This document shows positions 63,146 through 64,000 of a stretch of 64,000 nucleotides of DNA, in pieces. The translations under genes were made by a program, and so were the position numbers. The DNA is from Alphaproteobacteria bacterium. GTDB taxonomy: Bacteria > Pseudomonadota > Alphaproteobacteria > Micropepsales > Micropepsaceae. The first letter of the stretch is position 1; every line of letters begins with the position of its first letter. The notes beneath the pieces were generated by a model. The model ran no database searches. It saw only the letters and a list, made by a program, of their open reading frames with translations, and was not told the origin of the DNA. The stretch covers positions 62,001 through 126,000 of the forward strand of contig JANXXU010000006.1 of assembly GCA_025350465.1 (NCBI GenBank), read 5' to 3'.

Positions 63146-63844
63146 ATGTCCGAATGTGCCCAAGGCCCGAACAGCCAATACAATTTTGCCGCGCCCGATA
63201 GCCTGAGTGTGCGGGTTGCCGCGCGTGTCCGACGGCGCATGTACACGCGCTTCATGCGGAATTTCTCGCCGGACGAGCGCGACGATGTTCTCGACATCGG
63301 CGTGACCTCGGATCGTACGTACGAATCGTCGAACTATTTCGAGGCTTTTTACCCCTTCAAGCAGCGGGTGGTCGCCGCGGGCCTCGACGATGCCTCGTTC
63401 CTTGAACAAGCATACCCGGGCGTGAAATTCGTGTTTGCCAATGCGCTCAACCTGCCGTTCCGCGACCGTTCGTTCAGCTTTGTTCACTGTGCGGCTGTTT
63501 GGGAGCATGTGGGGAGCGCCGAACGTCAGGCGGCCATGTTGGACGAATGTCTGCGCGTCGCGCGCCGCGGCGTTTGTCTCACGACGCCGAACCGGTGGTT
63601 TCCGATCGAAGTCCACACGCAGATCCCTCTGTTGCATTGGCTCCCCAAGCGCCTTCACCGGGGAATTCTCGCAAGAACGAAATTTCATGCGCTGGCGCTG
63701 GAGAGCAACTTGAATCTGATGACGGGAAGCGAGATCAGGGTTCTTGCCAAGCGCCACCCTTCCTGGTCCTTCAAGCTCGAGTACGAAACGCTCCTGGGCT
63801 GGCCCAGCAATATCCTGTGCTTCGCGCACAGGCGCGGCTCATGA
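63146..63844 (+). CDS. Class I SAM-dependent methyltransferase
   Basis: 232 aa. VLDIGVTSDRTYESSNYFE replaces the usual E/DxGxGxG loop but keeps the position; FANALNLPFRDRSFSFVHCA and VWEHVGSAERQAAMLDEC are methyltransf_11 hallmarks, as is GVCLTTPNRWFPIEVHT. Substrate unknown. Stop overlaps the next start by 4 bp. Confidence 0.86.
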   Translation: MSECAQGPNSQYNFAAPDSLSVRVAARVRRRMYTRFMRNFSPDERDDVLDIGVTSDRTYESSNYFEAFYPFKQRVVAAGLDDASFLEQAYPGVKFVFANALNLPFRDRSFSFVHCAAVWEHVGSAERQAAMLDECLRVARRGVCLTTPNRWFPIEVHTQIPLLHWLPKRLHRGILARTKFHALALESNLNLMTGSEIRVLAKRHPSWSFKLEYETLLGWPSNILCFAHRRGS

Positions 63845-64000
63845 ATTTGCGAACGCTACGGAGCCTCGCATTTCCGCAACTCACGCCGCGCGTGACGTTG
63901 GGAATTGTGATTGCGACCTCTGCGTTGTCGCTCTTGTTTCGTTCGGCGATTCCGATTTCGGCCGGCGCCGATAATGTCGGCGATGATGCGCTCTTCGTTC
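63841..64000 (+). CDS. N-terminal part of a membrane protein (cut by window edge), possibly a GT-C glycosyltransferase
   Basis: 53 codons visible from ATG 63841, which overlaps the preceding stop. TM helix VTLGIVIATSALSLLFRSAI, then SAGADNVGDDALFV. An acidic pair just after the first helix is typical of GT39/PMT-like GT-C enzymes, which would fit the cluster; too little is visible to be sure. Confidence 0.6.
   Translation, partial: MNLRTLRSLAFPQLTPRVTLGIVIATSALSLLFRSAIPISAGADNVGDDALFV

Overview
The window is 64 kb of GC-rich DNA from an alphaproteobacterium. The call rests on gene order. There is a pckA / chvI-chvG-hprK-ptsM-ptsH / ahcY block, a DivL-type tyrosine-box histidine-kinase homologue, tsaE-amgK-murU-addB-addA-trxA, pyrF-trpF-trpB-trpA-accD-folC, and aroA-cmk-rpsA-ihfB-lapA with a divergent TIGR02300-type gene. 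I cannot name a genus. The mixture of palindromic repeats and orphan genes would fit an environmental lineage or a genome assembled from metagenome data.

Layout. 0-2.6 kb: 3' part of polA, then a parDE toxin-antitoxin pair. 2.6-5 kb: an XRE regulator divergent from an MDR oxidoreductase, then two inverted copies of a 65-bp repeat around a 68-codon gene. 5-13.1 kb: PEP carboxykinase, the ChvI/ChvG two-component system, the short HprK, EIIA-Man and HPr (regulatory nitrogen/carbon PTS), a TraB/GumN protein, and S-adenosylhomocysteinase with a palindromic operator and structured leader. 13.3-15.3 kb: soluble lytic transglycosylase. 15.4-21 kb: accessory genes (SIR2-like, DUF2971, DHFR-like, small ATPase, secreted protein). 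21.3-23.6 kb: divL. 23.7-34.4 kb: a second accessory stretch with orphan membrane and secreted proteins, then a cluster of nuclease-like genes (GIY-YIG, PIN-like, Mrr/REase-like and a divergent partner), ending in an unusual tandem 11-mer. 34.4-57.9 kb: core metabolism and genome maintenance (ferredoxin and reductase, tsaE, peptidoglycan-recycling amgK-murU, AddAB, two thioredoxins, folate/fatty acid/Trp/pyrimidine genes, IHF-beta, ribosomal protein S1, CMP kinase, EPSP synthase). 57.9-64 kb: tRNA-Ala(GGC), a short phasin-like gene, then a cell-surface/glycan cluster (sulfotransferase with coiled coil, GT2, GtrA, two methyltransferases, start of a membrane protein).

The core runs are compact, with 4-bp stop/start overlaps typical of translational coupling (chvI-chvG-hprK, tsaE-amgK-murU, pyrF-trpF-trpB-trpA, accD-folC, aroA-cmk). 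Two accessory stretches separate ahcY, divL and tsaE, which are often close together in this class.

The observations most worth following are: the nuclease-like cluster at 30.3-34.0 kb as a candidate defence locus; a family of GGTATC-TGTC hairpins that brackets both the SIR2-like gene and a cassette of three secreted proteins; the Tyr-for-His DivL; the loss of the proofreading acidic residues in PolA; and the tandem AACGGC 11-mer array at 34.2 kb. All domain names come from reading the translations; no database search was run.
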